Assembly (NCBI RefSeq): GCF_020667845.1
Contig: NZ_JAFMPQ010000006.1
Location: 1-64,000 of the forward strand
Source: Cognatishimia sp. F0-27
Lineage (GTDB): Bacteria; Pseudomonadota; Alphaproteobacteria; Rhodobacterales; Rhodobacteraceae
Direction of reading: 5' to 3'
DNA: 64,000 nucleotides
Each line of letters starts with the position of its first letter. Position 1 is the first letter of the stretch. The notes under the pieces were generated by a model. That model saw only the letters and a program-made list of their open reading frames with translations, had not been told where the DNA came from and did no database searches. The position numbers and the translations under genes are program-made. Positions 60,856-64,000 of this stretch are shown piece by piece.

Positions 60856-61021
60856 TCTGCTCAAGGTGTTCCCTGCTCCCCGGCGACAGGCCGGTTGCTC
60901 TACTGTTTTGGTAAACTTGCCGGGACAAGCGGCAAAAGTCCACCGCAACTGCGGGCATGACATTGAATCCCCGGTCCGGGTGCTGCAAAACGGACGCGAC
61001 GGAGTTTCCAAGGATACGCGC

Positions 61022-61699
61022 GTGATCAATCTGACAGATGTCGCCTACAGCTACGGCGGTCAGGCGCTGCTCGAAGGCGTCACGCTCGATCTCGCGCCGG
61101 GGTCGTTCCATTTTCTGACCGGTCCGTCCGGCGCGGGCAAAACCACGTTGATGAAGCTGTGCTACGGAGCCTTGCTTCCCAGTTCGGGAAGCCTGACGGT
61201 TTTCGGCACCGAGATTGCCGACATGGACCGCGATGCCGTTGCCATGGCGCGGCGCAGGATCGGTGTCGTGCATCAGGACTGCCAGTTTCTCGACCACTTG
61301 CCCGTATCGGAAAATGTCGCCCTTCCGCTTGCGGTCTCCGGTCAGGCATCGCCTGAGGAAGAGGAAAACCTGCTCGAACTGATGAGCTGGGTCGGCCTGA
61401 CAGGGCGGGCGGACGCCCGACCCCCGGAGCTTTCCGGCGGTGAGCGGCAAAGGGCGGCGCTTGCGCGTGCGCTGATCCTGTCTCCGGATGTCATCCTTGC
61501 CGACGAACCCACGGGCAATGTGGATTGGGACATGTCGCAACGCTTGCTGCGTCTGCTGATCGAGTTGAACCGGATGGGCAAGACCGTGCTGATTGCCACA
61601 CATGACCTGATGCTGATCCGCGCGGCAAAGGCCCAGGTCCAGGCGCGGGTGCTTCGGATTTCCAACCGAACGGTGCAAGCGGCGGGGGCAGATCTTTGA
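61022..61699 (+). CDS. ftsE: Cell-division ATP-binding protein FtsE
   Basis: A 225-residue ABC ATPase that with FtsX transmits a signal to periplasmic cell-wall hydrolases at the septum. It has Walker A GPSGAGKTTLMKL near residue 38, signature LSGGERQRAALARAL, Walker B VILADEPTGNVDW and H-loop IATHD. Start GTG at 61022 with AAGGA upstream; no ATG fits. It overlaps ftsX by four bases (TTGA). It is divergent from the zinc-ribbon gene. Confidence 0.95.
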   Translation: MINLTDVAYSYGGQALLEGVTLDLAPGSFHFLTGPSGAGKTTLMKLCYGALLPSSGSLTVFGTEIADMDRDAVAMARRRIGVVHQDCQFLDHLPVSENVALPLAVSGQASPEEEENLLELMSWVGLTGRADARPPELSGGERQRAALARALILSPDVILADEPTGNVDWDMSQRLLRLLIELNRMGKTVLIATHDLMLIRAAKAQVQARVLRISNRTVQAAGADL

Positions 61700-62607
61700 T
61701 ACGTGCATTCAACAGGACCATCCTGCGCGCGGTGGTTTCGCGCGAGGTCGGCGCGGATCGGGTTGTGCCGCCGCAGGGTTTCACCGCCCGGTTGACCGTC
61801 TTCACCTCGGCCGCAATGGCATTCCTGACGGTGTTTGCGCTGGCGCTCTCCCTTGCGGCAGCGCGTCTGGCAGTCGATTGGGGTGACGGACTGGCGCGAT
61901 CGGCGACGATCCGGATCTCGTCTCCGGCGGATCAACGCGCAGCGCAGACCGAAGCCACCCTCGAGATCCTGCGCCAGACGCCGGGGATCGGTGCCGCGCG
62001 CGCGCTGAGTGATGAGGAACAAGGCGCGCTTCTGGAGCCGTGGTTCGGGCCGGATCTGCCGGTGGACCGGCTCCCCGTGCCGCGGTTGATCGAGATTTCC
62101 GAGACCGGGCCGGACTACGATTCCGACGGGCTGCGCCTGCGGCTGCAGGCCGAAGTGCCGGGTGCGGTGCTGGACGATCACGCGCGCTGGCGCCAACCGC
62201 TTGTGGCCGCGGCGGATCGGTTGCGTTTGTTGGGCTGGCTTGCCATCGGGCTGATTGCCGCGGCCACCGGTGCCATGGTCACGCTGGCCGCCAGTGCAGC
62301 GCTCGCAGCCAATGCGCCGATCATTGCAACACTGCGTCTGGTGGGGGCGACCGATGGCTATGTCGCGTCGGCCTTCGTGAGGCGGTATACAACGCGCACC
62401 CTCGTCGGCGCAGCGCTGGGCACCGTTCTGGGTATGGTCGCCATCGCCCTGATGCCGGGCGGCGGTGAGGCGGGCGGGTTGCTCACGGGGCTGCGCTTTG
62501 AAGGGTGGCACTGGCTGGCCCCGCTGCTCGTGCCGCCTTTGGCGTCTGTCGTGGCGTTCCTCGCCACAAGTTTTGCCGCGACGCGCGTGCTTGAGGCGCA
62601 GTCGTGA
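61696..62607 (+). CDS. ftsX: Cell-division protein FtsX
   Basis: A 303-residue permease-like partner of FtsE. It has a cytoplasmic N-terminus, TM1 near residues 37-60 (TVFTSAAMAFLTVFALALSL), and a periplasmic domain with LRQTPGIGAARALSDEEQGAL and WFGPDLPVDRLPVPRLIEI. Three further helices include LAIGLIAAATGAMVTLAASA and ATLRLVGATDGYVASAFVRR. The start is TTG at 61696, overlapping the ftsE stop, so the pair is translationally coupled. Confidence 0.93.
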   Translation: MIRAFNRTILRAVVSREVGADRVVPPQGFTARLTVFTSAAMAFLTVFALALSLAAARLAVDWGDGLARSATIRISSPADQRAAQTEATLEILRQTPGIGAARALSDEEQGALLEPWFGPDLPVDRLPVPRLIEISETGPDYDSDGLRLRLQAEVPGAVLDDHARWRQPLVAAADRLRLLGWLAIGLIAAATGAMVTLAASAALAANAPIIATLRLVGATDGYVASAFVRRYTTRTLVGAALGTVLGMVAIALMPGGGEAGGLLTGLRFEGWHWLAPLLVPPLASVVAFLATSFAATRVLEAQS

Positions 62608-62647
62608 TGGCGTGGGCGAAAGCCCCTGATAAGGGAAGGCGACCAAC

Positions 62648-63391
62648 ATGCGCTGGCTGATTTCGCTGCTGTTCAACATTCAGATGTATGTGATGATGCT
62701 GGTCATCGGCTTGGTTTACCTGCCGTGGGCGCTGGTCTCTCCAAGAGGAGCGCGGGCGGGGTGCAAGGCGTATTGTCGCTGGATCCGGTTCACATTGCGC
62801 TGGATGGTCGGATTGCACACCGAAGTGCGTGGTCCGATCCCGGAAGGCGAAGTGATGATCGCCGCCAAGCATCAGTCCTTTCTTGATATCATCCTGATTT
62901 TTGGTGCGATCCCGGCCGGGAAGTTCATCATGAAGCGCGAGCTGATGTATGCGCCGATCATTGGCCAATACGGCTTGCGGATCGGCTGCGTTCCGGTGGA
63001 CCGGGGCAAACGCGGCGCGGCCATCACCAAGATGCTCGCAGATGTGAAAAAAGGTCTCGCGATGCCGGGTCAGTTGATCATTTACGCGCAGGGCACGCGC
63101 GTCGCGCCCGGTGTAAAGGCCCCGTACAAGGTGGGCACTGCGGTGTTGTATGAGCAGCTTGGCCAGCCTTGTGTGCCAGCGGCGACGAATGTGGGCGTGT
63201 TCTGGCCCAAGCGCGGCGTGCGCCGGGAAAAGGGGCTGGCCGTGGTCGAGTTCCTTCCGACGATCGAACCGGGGCTGTCCAAGAACGAGATGCTGGCCCG
63301 GCTTGAAGACGAGGTCGAAACCGCGTCTGACCGCCTGATGGCTGAAGCCGGGTTTCAGGGTGCGGTACCGGAAATCAAGGTCGGGTCGTGA
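62648..63391 (+). CDS. plsC: 1-acyl-sn-glycerol-3-phosphate acyltransferase
   Basis: A 247-residue membrane-bound LPA acyltransferase. A hydrophobic N-terminal anchor (LLFNIQMYVMMLVIGLVYLP) precedes the catalytic HxxxxD motif AAKHQSFLDI near residue 73. GCVPVDRG and the acyl-binding YAQGTRVAPG motif follow. It makes phosphatidic acid from lysophosphatidic acid. ATG at 62648 follows AAGGCGA. It lies 40 bp after ftsX. Confidence 0.93.
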   Translation: MRWLISLLFNIQMYVMMLVIGLVYLPWALVSPRGARAGCKAYCRWIRFTLRWMVGLHTEVRGPIPEGEVMIAAKHQSFLDIILIFGAIPAGKFIMKRELMYAPIIGQYGLRIGCVPVDRGKRGAAITKMLADVKKGLAMPGQLIIYAQGTRVAPGVKAPYKVGTAVLYEQLGQPCVPAATNVGVFWPKRGVRREKGLAVVEFLPTIEPGLSKNEMLARLEDEVETASDRLMAEAGFQGAVPEIKVGS

Positions 63392-63993
63392 TGCGCAGGA
63401 TCGAGACGGTCGGGGATCTCGAGGCGCTCTATGGCCCGCGGGTTCCGGCCGCGGTCTCGAAGGTGGCGCGGCACCTGACCCCGCTTTATCGGGCGTGGGT
63501 CGCCAATGCCCGGTTCTGTATCCTTTCGACGGTGGGCCATGGCGGTGTGCACGGGTCGCCACGCGGCGATGATGGCGCTGTCGTGCACGTGGCCGATGCC
63601 GAAACGCTCTGGTTGCCCGATTGGCGCGGCAACAATCGCATCGAAGCGCTGCGCGATATTGTCGAAGACGGGCGCGTGGCGCTGCTGTTTCTCGTGCCGG
63701 GATCCGGCACCACGGTGCGTGTCAACGGCACCGCCTTTCTGACAGATGACGAGGCCGCGCGGTCGCGCTTTGCCAAGGGCGCGCGGATGCCTGCCACGGT
63801 CGTCGTGATCCATATCGACGAGGTCTATACCCAATGTGCCAAGGCGGTGATCCGCTCTGGCTTGTGGTCGCGCGATGACCGGGACACGGTGCCCACCGTG
63901 GGCCAGATCCTCGCCGATATGACTGACGGTGAAGAAGGCGGCGCGGAGTATGACCGGACCTATGTCGAGCGGTCGAAACCGAAGCTGTGGTGA
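63391..63993 (+). CDS. Pyridoxamine 5'-phosphate oxidase-family protein
   Basis: A 200-residue flavin-type split-barrel protein of the MSMEG_1061/PNPOx-like family. It has RFCILSTVGHGGVHGSPRGD, the LPDWRGNNRIEALRDIVEDG FMN-region and RVALLFLVPGSGTTVRVNG. The C-terminal ~50 residues have a QCAKAVIRSGLW segment common to the family. Most members bind FMN or F420 and reduce unknown substrates. I start at ATG 63391; GTG 63388 overlaps the plsC stop and is also possible. It ends seven bases before the window edge. Confidence 0.88.
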   Translation: MRRIETVGDLEALYGPRVPAAVSKVARHLTPLYRAWVANARFCILSTVGHGGVHGSPRGDDGAVVHVADAETLWLPDWRGNNRIEALRDIVEDGRVALLFLVPGSGTTVRVNGTAFLTDDEAARSRFAKGARMPATVVVIHIDEVYTQCAKAVIRSGLWSRDDRDTVPTVGQILADMTDGEEGGAEYDRTYVERSKPKLW

Positions 63994-64000
63994 ACACCGA

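Noticed and set aside
1-64000. tRNA genes and CRISPR arrays
   Set aside because: No T-loop consensus (GTTCGAATC-type) and no regularly spaced repeats were found by reading; a tRNAscan run would be decisive.

Overview
The window is high-GC DNA from an alphaproteobacterium, most likely a Rhodobacteraceae/Roseobacter-group member. I infer this from the taurine:pyruvate aminotransferase-like enzyme, a PetP/PetR-type regulator pair, a DUF3726 gene, a DUF5665 gene and an ftsEX locus with a divergent zinc-ribbon gene. It is chromosomal housekeeping sequence with some accessory content. I saw no rRNA, tRNA, CRISPR array, prophage or insertion sequence. Genes are dense, and several starts are GTG or TTG.

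Layout. (1) 0.3-12 kb: a SulP transporter with a fused cyclic-nucleotide domain; a minus-strand set made of a class III cyclase/AAA-ATPase regulator, YcaO, TfuA, a thermolysin-type metallopeptidase and an orphan protein; a divergent Crp-like regulator; and a TPR protein. Two near-identical Crp-type palindromes (GTGAA-N4-TTCAC) lie upstream of the peptidase and between the cyclase and crp genes, so this looks like a cAMP-linked YcaO/TfuA modification module. It is the best candidate for an undescribed system. (2) 12-21 kb: truB, a MATE exporter, a LysR regulator, metG, a PLP dehydratase, DUF1643, DUF5665 and rpsO. (3) 21-28 kb: a phosphotransferase, pnp with a structured leader, an IMPACT-family protein, a candidate small RNA with an Fnr-type box, a response regulator, ribA and an L,D-transpeptidase. 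(4) 28.7-34.5 kb: a polyamine-type ABC transporter operon with an unusual permease and a DUF1330 gene. (5) 34.5-42.3 kb: a PAS/chemoreceptor-like protein, ilvE divergent from petPR with a conspicuous palindrome repeated on both sides of ilvE, a ycjX-GNAT-ycjF operon and truA. (6) 42.3-57 kb: a DUF3726 pair, argF/argD, a dipeptidase, a CPT-like kinase, a hemerythrin protein, 6-phosphogluconate dehydrogenase, hrpB, a class II aldolase, a VOC protein, AMP nucleosidase and HU. (7) 57-64 kb: GNAT, taurine-type aminotransferase, zinc-ribbon protein, ftsE/ftsX, plsC and a PNPOx-family protein.

Start codons were chosen from Shine-Dalgarno spacing, overlaps and family length. All function calls rest on motif recognition by reading; no database search was run.
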